A DNA stretch of 64,000 bases from Selaginella tamariscina (GCA_003024785.1 PUQB01000312.1:45836-109835); one strand, 5' to 3'. Positions 48,520-60,115 are shown, counted from the first letter of the stretch. The notes: generated from the sequence alone by a model not told the origin. Translations and numbers: made by a program.

Positions 48520-49350
48520 CTAGTCTTTGTTGCCCTGTCCACAAATGTGATCAGCAATTCGTGTCATAGCCAATGCGAACTTCTCAATAGAAGCGTTCTT
48601 TTCCCTCCTCAACTCTACTGTCCTCTCAAATTGGCGGCTCCTCATCTCAACCTGGGCTCGAAGTACATTTGTACCTTCATTAACCGCTTCAACCAAACTA
48701 GACTTTCCCTTCTTCGCTTGCCTTCTCGTCACAGTGACACCATCTCCATCATCATCTGAGTGATCAGTAGTCAAAGGTGCACTTGTGGAAGTTGTTTGTG
48801 AAACTGGAGTCATCGGTGGATCATTTTCAGAGTCGTTTACGTGTTGGGGCGTCATGCAGCTTCGGTCACCTTGAAATGAATCCAATAAATCAAACAGGTC
48901 CAAGTCCATGTTTGGCAATCTAAGGCGTCGTTTCTCTAGATTCGACAAGCTCGAATATGCAGCAGCTCCCGACTTCCTGTTGTGGTCGTGAATAACTTTA
49001 TAATCGTTGATTAAATTCTCCCACTTCTTACGACATTGTTCTCCATCACGATCGTCGAAACCTTGTGCTTGCATTTCTTTTGCAATCTGTCTCCAACGTG
49101 CATTTGCTGTTACACTGACAAGTTGCCTAGTTGACATCTGTAACCTGGCCATGAACTCTTGTCGTTTCAACTCCACAAGCGTCTTTGTCTCGTCCATTGT
49201 CCAATTCCGAGACCGAGGCCGTTTGCTTCTTGCTTGCCCCTCAATCTCATGTGAAGTTTCTTCAAAACCCTGGCCCTCGCCCTCATTTTCACCAATGTCA
49301 ATTGTTTCGCCCACCACCCTTGAAGATTGTTGTTGTCCTCGACCGGACAT
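48520..49350 (-). CDS. Harbinger Myb/SANT-like (trihelix-type) DNA-binding protein
   Basis: The open frame from ATG at 49350 (MSGRGQQQSSRVVGETID) runs 276 codons to 48520 without a break; the frame stays open further upstream to 49617 through the GC-rich hairpin array, so a longer N-terminus is possible. Residues about 45-140 (RPRSRNWTMDETKTLVELKR ... RWRQIAKEMQ ... QCRKKWENLINDYKVIHD) form a trihelix Myb/SANT-like domain with the conserved W spacing. The C-terminal half is Ser/Thr/Asp-rich, then helical (EMRSRQFERTVELRREKNAS). In PIF/Harbinger elements this partner binds element ends and carries the transposase into the nucleus. I prefer the 49350 start because the repeat-derived extension varies between copies. 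Confidence 0.85.
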   Translation of the reverse strand: MSGRGQQQSSRVVGETIDIGENEGEGQGFEETSHEIEGQARSKRPRSRNWTMDETKTLVELKRQEFMARLQMSTRQLVSVTANARWRQIAKEMQAQGFDDRDGEQCRKKWENLINDYKVIHDHNRKSGAAAYSSLSNLEKRRLRLPNMDLDLFDLLDSFQGDRSCMTPQHVNDSENDPPMTPVSQTTSTSAPLTTDHSDDDGDGVTVTRRQAKKGKSSLVEAVNEGTNVLRAQVEMRSRQFERTVELRREKNASIEKFALAMTRIADHICGQGNKD

Positions 49351-49394
49351 ACCTAGCTGACCTAGCCCGAGTTCTTTCACTTGCTGCTGGGCTT

Positions 49395-50140
49395 CGTGGG
49401 TGGCCAGGGAGGTAGAAAGCCCGGCAGCAGTTGCTACCGGGCTTTGGGCCGCCCCATGAGCTCGGCCAATGTTGGCCGAGCTCAAGCCAGCCAGCCAGGC
49501 GGCAGAAAGCCCGGCAGTAAACTGCCGGCTTTGGGCCGCCCCATGAGCTCGGCCAATGCTGGCCGAGCTCAAGCCAGCCCAGCCAGGGGCGGCAGAAAGC
49601 CCCATGAGCTCGGCCAATGCTGGCCGAGCTCAAGCCAGCCCAGCCAGGGGCGGCAGAAAGCCCGGCAGCAGTATGCCGGGCTTTCTGTTGCCCCATGAGC
49701 TCGGCCAATGCTGGCCGAGCTCAAGCCATCCCAACCAGGGGCGGCAGAAAGCCCGGCAGCTACTGCTGCCGGGCTTTCTGTTGCCCCATGAGCTCGGCCA
49801 ATGCTGGCCGAGCTCAAGCCATCCCACCAGGGGCGGCAGAAAGCCCGCAGCTAGTGCTGCCGGGCTTTCTGCTGCCCCATGAGCTCGGCCAATGCTGGCC
49901 GAGCTCAAGCCATCCAGCCAGGGCTGCAGAAAGCCCGGCAGCAGTAGCTGCCGGGCTTTCGGCTGCCCATGAGCTCGGACAGCTTATGGTGGGCAGAAAG
50001 CCCGGCAGCAGTTGCTGCCGGGCTTTCGGCCGGCCCATGCGCTCGACAGCTATGGTGGGTAGAAAGCCCAGCAGCAGTAGCTGCCGGGCTTTCGGCCGGC
50101 CCACGAGCTCGACCATGCCAGTCGAGCTCGTGCCATCCCA
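49395..50140. repeat. GC-rich double-hairpin tandem array (Harbinger, copy 1)
   Basis: Units of about 60-95 bp, each with two perfect or near-perfect inverted repeats. One is AGAAAGCCCGGCAGC paired with GCTGCCGGGCTTTCT; the other is GAGCTCGGCCA paired with TGGCCGAGCTC. About seven full GAGCTC hairpins (near 49457, 49546, 49606, 49699, 49790, 49880 and 50104) and two half units (49970, 50040) are seen. Open frames exist on both strands because the units lack stop triplets; I do not annotate them as genes. Confidence 0.88.
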
Positions 50141-50751
50141 GCCAGTCTCTATGGCCGCCTCCTGATGCAAATGAATGCAATGAATGCAAGAAAAGAAGAA
50201 GAAAGCTGCTTGTTCTTCTGCCTTCTCTCCTGATTTCTCCTGAATTCTTCTCTTCCTCTCCCGATGCGCAGAAATCTACAGAAATCTACAGAGATGTACA
50301 GAGATGATGCGCAGAAACCTATAAAATTAGGGCAGAAGGAAAATATACTTAGAATATACTAGGAATATACTAAGAATAATGAGAAATTCATATTATTATT
50401 ATTTTTATTTAATTATATATGTTAAAATAAAATATAAAATATAAATATATATTTACATTAAAAAAATGCACATTACGCATGTAAATTTTATTTTTATTTA
50501 TTTTAAAGAAGGTGCGAAAAAGGTGGCGAGCCTCGTGAGTCGTTAAGGGGGCTAAGGGACCCCCCCACCTCCCTTAAATTTTCTTTGCAAATTTTCATTG
50601 TTCCCTTAAATTAAGTTAAGTTAAGGGAAGATTGCGAAAGCACTTGCCCTTAGTGGTCAAACCCTTAAAAAATTTAAGTAAGTGACTTTCTTAAGTTAAG
50701 GGCAGGTGTGAATTCAATGCCCTTAGTGGTCAAACCCTTAAAAAAGTTATA
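50141..50751. other. Right arm of the outer Harbinger element
   Basis: Non-coding, with a short direct repeat gaaatctacagagatgtaca near 50270, then AT-rich DNA, then a subterminal region rich in TTAAGGG and CCCTTAA (50540-50750). It matches 52440-53060 of the nested copy. Confidence 0.7.
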
Positions 50752-53153
50752 GGGTCGTTTCGCATACACTTAACTTAACTTAGCATGTTAGTTAAGTAAA
50801 AGTTAAGGGTGCATTTGATTCGCACCAACTCTCCCTTAAAAAGAGAAGTTAAGGGTTTTGGATCGTACCAACCCTTAACTTAAATTAAGGGAATTTGTTA
50901 AGGACAATTGATTCGCACTCATCAACCCTTAACCTTTTTACTTAAATTAAGGGATTGTGTTAAGAGCAATGGATTCGCATAGATACTTAAGTAAAAATAT
51001 TAAGGGCCATGAATTCGAATATTGCCCTTAATATAATATACTTTATATTTACATTTAAGTTAAGATTATTAACTTAATTATTTTTAATGAACTTAACATA
51101 TCTACATTTCATATAACATTATTATGTCAAGTTATAATAAATATTTTTAAATAATTTTCAATTTGCAATAAAAATCTATTTCAATTTTAATAAATATTTT
51201 AACCACTTTAAAATATATAATATTTATTATTTAAATAATATGTGCATCCTTAATTTTTATTAACATTTAAAGTAATTTTACTTATTATAAAAAATAAAAA
51301 ATATGTGAGATGAAATTATATACTATACTTATAATATTGTATAGGTACATTCTATAGATAATTAAATTTATATATTTTGGATTTGCTGTTACACTGACAA
51401 GTTGCCTAGTTGACATCTGAACTTGGCCATGAACTCTTGTCATTTCAACTCCACAAGCGTCTTTGTCTCGTCCATTGTCCAATTCCGAGACCAAGGCCGT
51501 TTGCTTCTTGCTTGCCCCTCAATCTCATGTGAAGTTTCTTCAAAACCCTGGCCCTCGCCCTCATTTTCACCAATGTCAATTTGTTTCGCCCACCACCCTT
51601 GAAGATTGTTGTTGTTTCCTCGACCGGACATACCTAGCTGACCTAGCCCGAGTTTCTTTCACTTGTTGCTGGGCTTCGTGGTGGCCAGGGGAGGTAGAAA
51701 GCCCGACAGCAGTTGCTGCGGGCTTTGGGCCGCCCCATGAGCTCGGCCAATGTTGGCCGAGCTCAAGCCAGCCCAGCCAGGGGCGGCAGAAAGCCCGGCA
51801 GTAGTAGCTGCCGGGCTTTGGGCCGCCCCATGAGCTCGGCCAATGCTGGCCGAGCTCAAGCCAGCCCAACCAGGGCGGCAGAAAGCCGGCAACAGTAGCT
51901 GCCGGGCTTTCTGTTGCCTCATGAGCTCGGCCAATGCTGGCCGAGCTCAAGCCAGCCCAACCAGGGCTGCAGAAAAGCCCAGCAGCAGTAGCTGCCGGGC
52001 TTTCTACTACCCCATGAGCTCGGCCAATGCTGGCCGAGCTCAAGCCATCCCAGCCAGGGGCGGCAAAAAGCCCGGCAGCTATTGTTGCCGGGCTTTCTGC
52101 TGCCCCATGAGCTCGGCCAATGTTGGCCGAGCTCAAGCCAGTCCAACCAGGGGCTGCAGAAAGCCCAGTAGCAGTAGCTGCCGGCTTTCGGCCGGCCCAT
52201 GAGCTCGACAGCTATGGTGGGCAGAAAGCCCGGCAACAGTTGCTGCCGGGCTTTCGGCCGGCCCATGCGCTCGATAGCTATGGTGGGCAGAAAGCCCGGT
52301 AGCAGTAGCTGCCGGGCTTTTGGCCGGCCCACAAGCTCGACCAATGCCGGTCGAGCTCGTGCCATCCCAGCCAGGGGTGGCTGAAAGCCCGACAGCAATT
52401 GCAGTCGGGCTTTGGCCGCCCTTGAGCTCGAATAAAGCTAGTAGTTCTCTATGGCCGCCTCCTGATGCAAATGAATGCAAGAAGAAGAAGAAAGGAAAGA
52501 AATTACCTGATCTGTTTGTTCTTCTGCCATCTTCTCTCCTATTTTCTCCTGAATTCTTCTCTTCCTCTCCCGATGCGCAGAAATCTACAGAAACTACAGA
52601 GATGTACAGCGCAGAAACCTATAGAAATTAGGGTAGAAATTAGGGCAGGAAGGAGAATATACTTAGAATATACTAAGAATATACTAAGAATAATGGAAAT
52701 TCATATTATTTATATTTTTATTTTAATTATATATGTTAAAATAAAATATAAATTATAAATATATATTTTACATTAAAAAATGCACATTACGCATGTAAAA
52801 TTTTATTTTTTATTTTATTTTAAAGAAGGTGCGAAAAAGGTGGCGAGCCTCATGAGTCGTTAAGGTGGTTAAGGACCCCCACCTCCCTTAAATTTCTTGC
52901 AAATTTTCACTATTTCCTAAATTAAGTTAAGTTAAGGGAAGGTTGCGAAAGCACTGCCCTTAATGGTTCAAACCTTAAAAAATCTTAAGTAAGTACTTCT
53001 TAAGTTAAGGGCAGGTGTGAATTCAATGCCCTTAGTGGTCAAAACCCTTAAAAAAGTTAAGTAATGGTTAGTTCTCAACTTAAGGCAAGTACGAATCCAT
53101 TTTCCCTTACTTAAGCCCACTTAAGTTAAGTTAAGTGTGGTGCGAAACGACCC
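50752..53153 (-). mobile_element. Nested non-autonomous Harbinger (internal-deletion derivative, 2.4 kb)
   Basis: It has the same terminal sequence (GGGTCGTTTCGCA at 50752; TGCGAAACGACCC ending 53153) inserted in the right subterminal region of the outer element, whose interrupted phrase resumes after 53153 (agtggttactcaacttaagg). Flanks are ata/taa, a decayed TTA/TAA-type duplication. Inside, left-arm sequence jumps at about 51381 from the equivalent of 46769 to the equivalent of 49102. The whole transposase and most of the Myb gene are thus deleted, leaving the Myb N-terminus, the hairpin array and both ends. Confidence 0.9.
51665..52440. repeat. GC-rich double-hairpin tandem array (Harbinger, copy 2)
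   Basis: Same units as at 49395. GAGCTC hairpins lie near 51739, 51832, 51925, 52016, 52107 and 52333, plus half units near 52201 and 52266: about one full unit fewer than copy 1. An extra variant unit at 52380-52430 pairs AGCCCGACAGC with a TCGGGCT arm. Confidence 0.88.
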
Positions 53154-53244
53154 TAAGTGGTTACTCAACTTAAGGAGCGAGTACGAATCCATTTTCCCTT
53201 ACTTAAGCCCACTTAAGTTAAGTTAAGTTGGTGCGAAACGACCC
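53154..53244. repeat. Right end and TIR of the outer Harbinger element
   Basis: The 91 bp after the nested copy match the nested copy's own last 95 bp and end in the TIR, showing it is the displaced terminus of the outer element. Confidence 0.88.
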
Positions 53245-53247
53245 TCA

Positions 53248-55050
53248 GGCTTAAACATGCTATACATTTACATGCTAACTGTGTATCTCTCTTTACACAC
53301 ATGCACACACACACACACCTCTTGAAAGATAACCAATCATCACTGGGATGGACTTTCATTTTCTGCAGTGCTGCCACCGGTTGCACTTGTAACTTTGGCA
53401 GCACTATCGTTTCCACTCCCATTTTCTGCAGCGTTACTGCCTGACGTTTTCTTACATTACTACCGTTTGCACACACATACGATTTGAAGGTTATAATCGT
53501 CAAAACTTCAAACACGTCACTCGCACTCCATTAAGTCAGTTAGATAGAAACGCACGCCTACCACATATCCATCTATACATGCATATGTGTATATATAAGA
53601 ACATTAGAATTTTCATCAGATTACTTGATGATTGAACTTCCTATGTCTATCCATGAATGTAATATTTAATAGCCCTACCTACAGATATCTTCCGTTTAGT
53701 TTCTCCTTAAGGAAATGAAATCTTCAATTAAACCAAGAGTTAATAATCTACATAACTACTATAGTATCAAAACTTTCACGCAATAGCAGCATTCTAATAA
53801 TTTTGGGAAGGCAGTAAATATGCATAAGTTAAATTAGGATTATAAATTATATGTAAATCTAATTAATTACGGTGGTAGAACAATAACTGGTTGATGTATT
53901 ATGTGTGGAGCGTTAAAGTGTTATATATAGAGAGAGAGAAATAGATAAAGAGGTTGCAATAGACCTGTACATAATATAGAATTTTTAAATTAAGAAAGAT
54001 ATAATATATTAAAACTAATGTAATTTCCCTAGGCAAAATAAGTAATACGTCATATTTATTCAACTAGCTAATTCATGAATTTTTAAATCAAGAACGATGT
54101 GATATGTTAACGCAATAATAAGTAACACGTCATGTTTATTCAACTAGCTAATTCATCTATGAAAAATTTGCATCATTAAGCATTACGGCCTCTCCAGAAT
54201 GTCATCCTGATAGCAACAGTAGCGATCAATCCTACGGCTAATCCGGCGCCAAATTGCAACAAGCTGCTGTTTTCTCCTCAAGCTGCTCGGATTCCTATTA
54301 ATATAGATCTCATCCAGCAATGTCGTCAGGTCTTCCATCTTTTTCTCCAGCGACCGTTGCTGTAACAGAGAAAAAAGAAGACCGGGGCTCATAACATGTG
54401 TGTGTGTGTGTGCGCGTTTTGTGCACATGCCGTGCATGCAGCGTGTGTATCTGACCATTCGTTTAGGATATACTTGTATGGAAAATATACTTTAAAAAAA
54501 GACTTCAAGGCTAGATGTGTAAATCCATAGGTGAGCAAAAGTACAATGGGATGCCCATTGTTATATAAACGCATGTGTGTACAATAAAGAAACATGCGGT
54601 ACGCATTACTCTGTCAGTGTGTGTGAGAGAGATAGTCATGTCTATGGTTACCTATTTCACACACACACTATAATATGCATAAAATATTTATCTGCTTTAA
54701 CGATAACACCGGTCAAAACATTCCCTAGATGTATACATATTTCAACGAAACGCGTACATGCACAAACACAAACCCAATACCTGCTGCACAATTGATGAAA
54801 AGAGCTGTTAAGCTGCTTAAGCTCGGTTTCCATCAGCATAAGAAGGCTATTTACAGCCTCCAGTCTCTCATCATCATACAAATATAAATCCAGTGTCCTG
54901 TTTATTTCAGTTTAGTACCCATGAGTATGATATGTCTGTGTTTTCAGGTATACAATGCATTTTACTTACATGTTCACTATTTGAAAACCATGAGTCAAAA
55001 CCTATATAAGTATCAAAGGAACCGTTTCAGCTGCCTGCAAATTATTTGAT
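53248..55050 (-). CDS. Unidentified small multi-exon gene, locus P
   Basis: Minus-strand pieces with splice-like borders: 55040-55010 (AAETVPLILI after ttgcag), about 54905-54783 (YDDERLEAVNSLLMLMETEL, donor gtattg), 54364-54183 (QRSLEKKMEDLTTLLDEIYI ... RRIDRYCCYQDDILERP, stop) and about 53520-53320 (LQKMGVETIVLPKLQV). Helical, charged segments suggest a short coiled-coil protein. The exon at 54783 and that at 54364 do not join in frame with the obvious sites, so the model is uncertain or the gene is broken. Similar sequence occurs at 59260-60115. I do not recognise the family. Confidence 0.35.
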
Positions 55051-55659
55051 AATGTTACGTTAACACGTAAGGCTTAAAAGTAACGCTTTGTATTGTGTCG
55101 TTTTAAATGTCTTACCTACAGGATTACCGTTAGTGTACACTAAACTTTTGGATCAGGTTTTTCTATGTTATTTGAACGGTTTAGATTAACGGACGGTCCA
55201 CATTTATAGATATAGATTTTGATTATTTAAACAAGGAATTGCTTATTTATCATAAATTTTAATAAATTCATATAATTTTTTAAAATTTATATGAAATTAA
55301 CACTTAAATACCTAGAAACTAAGCACTTACATGTGACCATCTTTTGGTGGTGTAATGAATATTTACCCTTTAACAATATCTTTTTTTATTAATAAAAAAC
55401 AAATTAGAAGATTATTTGTTAAAAAGGTGAAAAACTATCATCATCATCATCATTATTATATCAGTGCTTGACTGTAGTGAAGGTATTAAATAAAATTATA
55501 TAAGGATCATTTCTTATATTTTTTTAAAATTAAACATTAGTGGGCGCTTCAATAATCTTTGATAATCAAAATTATCAGATACAATATCTTGACTGTTTTA
55601 TAAATATCTTTCAAATTATACTGCATCATTGTGGCCGTTATTAAAGTTGTCAATGTTAT
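55051..55659. other. AT-rich spacer
   Basis: It contains a short (TCA)n run at about 55438-55453. No gene is recognised; its right part may belong to the gypsy fragment that follows. Confidence 0.4.
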
Positions 55660-58175
55660 TTTTTGTTTGATCTAAGGCTTATAAGCATGCGTTTACAAAT
55701 CTTAAAGAGTTATTGACAACTCCTATAGTTTTTAGCATACCATGATTACATTTGTTCCTTCATCTTGTGCGTGGATTCTTTAACATCAATCTTGAGGGTG
55801 TACTGATGCAGGATAGTATGAGTGTACCTAGTCAATAACATTCTCAACCGTACATTATAGTTAGTAAAGGTGAATTACTTCACAACAGAGAAGGAGTGTC
55901 TAGTATGAAGCCACGATCCAAGAGTTAGGAGGCTTGACTCAGGAGAAAGATAAAAACTAGGAACAAGACAAGAGCATGATAAAAATTAGGAACAAGACAA
56001 GAGTAGGACAAGAATTAAAAACAAAACAAGAGTAGGACAAAAATTAAGAACAAGACGAGAACATGAGGCAAGAAGTAAGATAAGAACAAGATAAGAATGA
56101 TCATAGAATGATTGATGTTGATAATAACTGATTATACAATAATTAGGTTGGAACTTTTATGTTCAAACTTCAAGAGCTAATCTAGGCATGAGCTAAAAAT
56201 ATATTCTAAGGCTAATCTAGTCATGAACTAAAAATGATGTCCCATATCTTATAGGCATATCTTGTATCATGTATCCCGTATCCTGTATCTTATATCATGT
56301 ATTCTGTATCGAGTCGTGACATCTAGTAGCGGTTTGTGATTTTTAAGAAGTTCCATGCTTACTTGCATGGTTCTCGGATGTTGTTAAAAGGTGATCATGC
56401 TGTAGTCACTTCATTATTAAAGTGAAAGAACTTGGTTGGTCATACTGTTGGGTGGGCCTTAAAGCTTCAGATTTACGACTTCAAGATTATTCATCGCCCA
56501 GAAGTTCCATAACTGATATTGATGCTCTTTCTCAAGCTCCTCTTCCTTCTTTTGTTTCTGAGGAGCTAGTTGTTTCAACATCAATGGATTTTCTGGACGA
56601 GGATTTGGTACCATCAACAGTTGTTATGCTTGACATTTAGTGTCCACAAGGTGCAGAGTTAGATTTGCCATCTTTGAATGAGGTTCGAGAAGTTTAAAAG
56701 GTTGAATATGAATTCGAAGGCTTCGTGATGGGTTTGAGAATCCTGCATCACTTGTTGATGACTTGTCTTTCAGGCACTTACATTTACAATATCACTTTCA
56801 GGATGACCTTCTTTATTTTGTGGAGACTGATCCAGATGATCATTTGAAGTTGGCGGTGCCTTCGGTCTTTGTTCCACGCTTTCTCCATGCTTACCATAAC
56901 TCTCATGTTCTTGGTGGGCACATGGGACATCGTTGTATAATTGAGAAGTTGCGTAGATCTTTTTATTGGCCAGAGTTGCGAGGAAATGTGATTCGATATG
57001 TGCGTAGTTGTGTATGGTGCCAAGTTCGCAATACTCCCATGTGTACTTTGAAAGGACAATTGGAATTAATTGCAGTTTCTCATCTGTTTGAGTTAGTGGC
57101 ATTTGATTTAATGGGACCTTTTTTGCGGTGGATTGCTAGTAATGAGTATGTTATTATTGCTTTTAGCTATCTAACTCATTGGGTGGAAGTTGATGCTCTT
57201 GCTAGTGCGACTACCTCTATTGTTGGCCAGTTTCTTTTTAGTTGGGTCGTGTTCTAGCATTCTTGTCCAGAGAGATTCTTTTAAATGATAGTTCTGCATT
57301 TATGGCTGAGGCATTTCATGTCTTGACATCTTGGCTAGGGATACACCACACCTTCACAAGTACTTATCATTCTCAAACAGATGGTTTGGTAAAATAACTT
57401 GTTAAGACTTTCAAAGGGATGATCACAAAGTACGTGAACTTTCAACATTCAAATTGGGATGGTTATATGTTGTCTCTCCAATATGCTTATGTAATTGAAA
57501 TATAGAGTTTCATTGGTACTTCACCATATAAGCTCTTATATGGTCATACCCAGTATTGTCGACGAAGTTGGGTTTACCTTCTCGCTTGCCACAAGCTACT
57601 GATGCTAGGTCTTGGGATCGGTATTTTACGAGCATTCTTCATTGGCCCAAGTAAAATCTACAAAACACTTAGGTTGCATACAAGTGGGATAACAACAATG
57701 CTACAACTCTTATCATCGTCCACCTACAGAGTATAAGGTGGATGAATTGGTGTTGGTTCATTTTCTCATGTTTACGATACATGGTTTAGTCAAGAGTCTC
57801 CTTGCTCAGTAGAAAGGACCATATCGAGTGCTGCAGAAGGTAGGACCACAAGTTTATAAGATTCGACACGACATTCAACTCGATTCTCTTCAGAGATTAT
57901 GCATGTGTAATGGTTGAAGCATTTTGTGTAATAGGGTTAGGAACAAGTTGTGCCACCTACAGATCCACGAGTGCCTCCTCCTGATGTTCCTCTAGATCTG
58001 GGCCAAAAAAAACCCTAACCACCTTTCATCCTTTCGAGAGGAGATGGTCCATGTGTATGACTATATGCACACATACTATTATTAGTATAGTGGATTTTGA
58101 TAACAGTCAGCACTCGCTCCTATATATAAGTTAGGGTTTTGGGCTAATACAATATACACATTTCTATACACAATG
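55660..58175 (+). mobile_element. Old Ty3/gypsy fragment (RNase H to integrase and 3' end)
   Basis: A plus-strand relic of a family different from the one at 11290. RNase H-type sequence (about 55670-56480) is followed by the zinc-binding HHCC region (about 56915-57030, GHMGH ... SCVWCQ), the integrase core start (ELVAFDLMGPF near 57090) and a C-terminal tail. A purine-rich tract near 58035 is followed by a probable 3' LTR portion (about 58050-58175) with a TATATATAAG box. The 5' half (gag, protease, most of reverse transcriptase) is absent. It is heavily broken, about ten or more interruptions, so clearly older than the other two gypsy elements. A solo LTR of a third family is inserted in it. 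Confidence 0.8.
55904..56321 (-). mobile_element. Solo LTR of the 60116 gypsy family, inserted in the gypsy fragment
   Basis: About 418 bp in the reverse orientation of the LTR at 60116-60664: its right end (TGTCACGACTCGATACAG on the minus strand) matches the start of that LTR and its left end matches the GGATCGTGGCTT end. It is flanked on both sides by TCTAG (55899-55903 and 56322-56326), a perfect 5-bp target duplication. It contains aacaagacaagag tandem repeats. Confidence 0.85.
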
Positions 58176-58234
58176 TGAACACAATTTTCTTTAGTATTCT
58201 ACTTAAATTTGTAAGAAAAATCAGTGTGAATAAA

Positions 58235-58420
58235 TGGCCATTATCTTAAATTTGAAACGTTATCCAAGGGTCAATACTGATGTTAAACCCTTAACTTTAA
58301 CTCCGACCCTTGGTTGGGCAGGCCCTTCATTGGGGGGTTGTGGTCCGAACACTATTCACCCTTAACCCTTACCCAGATTAATGTAATGTAAGGGCCAGTG
58401 CAAATACACCTTAATTTATA
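58235..58420. repeat. Possible small Harbinger-like terminal fragment
   Basis: The stretch is rich in CCCTTAAC and ends (read on the minus strand) AGGTGTATTTGCACTGG, which resembles in layout the GGGTCGTTTCGCACC ends at 46126. No matching left end or target duplication is secure. Confidence 0.25.
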
Positions 58421-59259
58421 TGTATACATTGTTCTGTACCTGTCGTAATTCAAAGGTAAGAAACAATTATTACTAATTAATGCAGTTGCTCTTTTATGTA
58501 TTTAGCTTATGTATTTAATAATAACTGCATAATTAATAATTATTACTAATTGTTTAACGTCCAATTATATATAATAATAAATATTTGATTATATTAAATT
58601 CATTTTGAATAAACCATGATATAATAAATCTAATGAGCTTACATATTATAATTATTCCATATTTTTATATCAAATAAATATGAACTTACTAAAGTCAAAT
58701 CTAAACTTTGTTTAGATAAAATTCTCATATACAACACTCAATTTAATCAAGTTGCTAATCTGTGTTGTCGTTGTGCATAAATTAATCTATACATGGTTAT
58801 ATATATATAACCATGTATCTATGTATGTAAATAGACACACACACATTGTTAGCGGTGCCAATCCAAGTGATGCTTTCTTTGTACTTAAACTAGATGCTCA
58901 TCAGAAGAGAGAGAGAGTAAAAGATTGTAAACATTAAGTATTAGTCATGTTAAAGATTATTAAAATTTAAATAAGATATACACGCATATTAAGTATATAA
59001 TAATTTCTATCTAATGATTAATATAAGCAACTACCAAGTATTTAATTGCAAGACCGCTCTCTCTATGTATAAAACTAATCACATTTTGTACCTATATACT
59101 CTTATGTCTTTATATATTCAAGAACTCTATATATTTGGTAATATAGTTTTTATTTGCTGAAAACTTCTGCACACACACACACAATTGCTCGTGTAAAATC
59201 TAATTAGAATAACATTATATACAAAGGGGACGTGAAATCAATGTTGACACGAGAAGATA
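58421..59259. other. AT-rich spacer
   Basis: No gene. A CA run lies near 59171-59182 and a gagaga run near 58903. Confidence 0.6.
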
Positions 59260-60115
59260 TGTATATAAGTACCAAATGCAATGGAACCGTTTTAACTGCA
59301 TGGAAATTATTTCGAAAATGCAATGCTTTAAAATAGAAATAATGTTAAGTAATTATGACCAAGCTAAGTTGTCAACATAAGACTGTAATCTTTAGAAATG
59401 GTCTAATGTTACTTCAGTCTGTAGTAATCCTGCAAGTCGCGGCTCTGTCATACATGAATGTATAACACGTGATGGCGGTGTAGATCTTATGCTACTGCAA
59501 AATAAAAAAGCCGAGTGTAAAAACATATACAATATAAAAGAAACAGAACGGAAGGTTTCGTATAATATAGGTTTATTCTCCATAAATAATACGATGACAC
59601 TTTGTAGACATGGTTTACACATATGCATGTATAGATGGATATGTGTATATATGTGTGTCTCTGTCTATGCTCCTCAAAACCTCAGACACGTCACTCGTGC
59701 TTGCCATCATGTATTAAACAAGCTAGATACCATTGTAGTCGATACCGACCGAAGTAGTCATCAGTTATCCATTGTAGTTCAACAATGCCACTAACTTTGA
59801 CATTGTATCCGTGACATTATCCAGCTTTTTGCACAATTCATCGATTAATTCTTTAGCTCACTAACACAGAAACACGAGTATGTTATATCGGTATTCATTT
59901 ATATACACGTCATAACGAGGTGTGCGCGCGCGCTAATACAGTAAGATGGTCTAGCTATTTACTATATGTTAATAATATTTGACTTGAGTGCTTAAACATG
60001 TCATTATATTTACATGCTAACTTTTATCTTGAGAGCACACACATGTACACATGAACACACACATGTTGAAAGATTAACCAATCAGCTTGGATGAACCTGC
60101 ATTTTCTACAATGCT
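59260..60115 (-). other. Locus Q, related to 53248-55050, with the Harbinger-free site
   Basis: Blocks similar to locus P: 59265-59320 (GGAACCGTTTTAACTGC ... AAATTATTT) against 55005-55050; a phrase cacgtcactcg near 59690 against 53515; and 59930-60115 against 46060-46125 joined to 53248-53380. Minus-strand helical segments (for example LCKKLDNVTDTMSKLVALL near 59800) suggest a related small gene, but no full model can be drawn. The right part is interrupted by the gypsy element at 60116. Confidence 0.45.

Larger units (their letters stand above)
46126..53244 (-). mobile_element. PIF/Harbinger DNA transposon, complete, with a nested relative
   Basis: Terminal inverted repeats start GGGTCGTTTCGCACC at 46126 and end with its complement at 53244. 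They continue for over 30 bp into repeated ACTTA units, and are flanked by a 3-bp duplication TCA (46123-46125 and 53245-53247), as expected for this superfamily (3-bp, usually T-N-A). Inside, on the minus strand, are a Myb/SANT-like gene and a DDE transposase, the standard two-gene kit. A 2402-bp relative (50752-53153) is inserted near its right end; without it the element is about 4.7 kb. A paralogous unoccupied site is visible near 59985. Confidence 0.93.

Noticed and set aside
49298-52398. Many ORFs of 60-186 codons on both strands (GRAHGAAESPAATAAG, SSANAGRAQASP)
   Set aside because: They come from GC-rich hairpin units lacking stop triplets. Open frames occur on both strands and in several phases, so no separate gene is supported.
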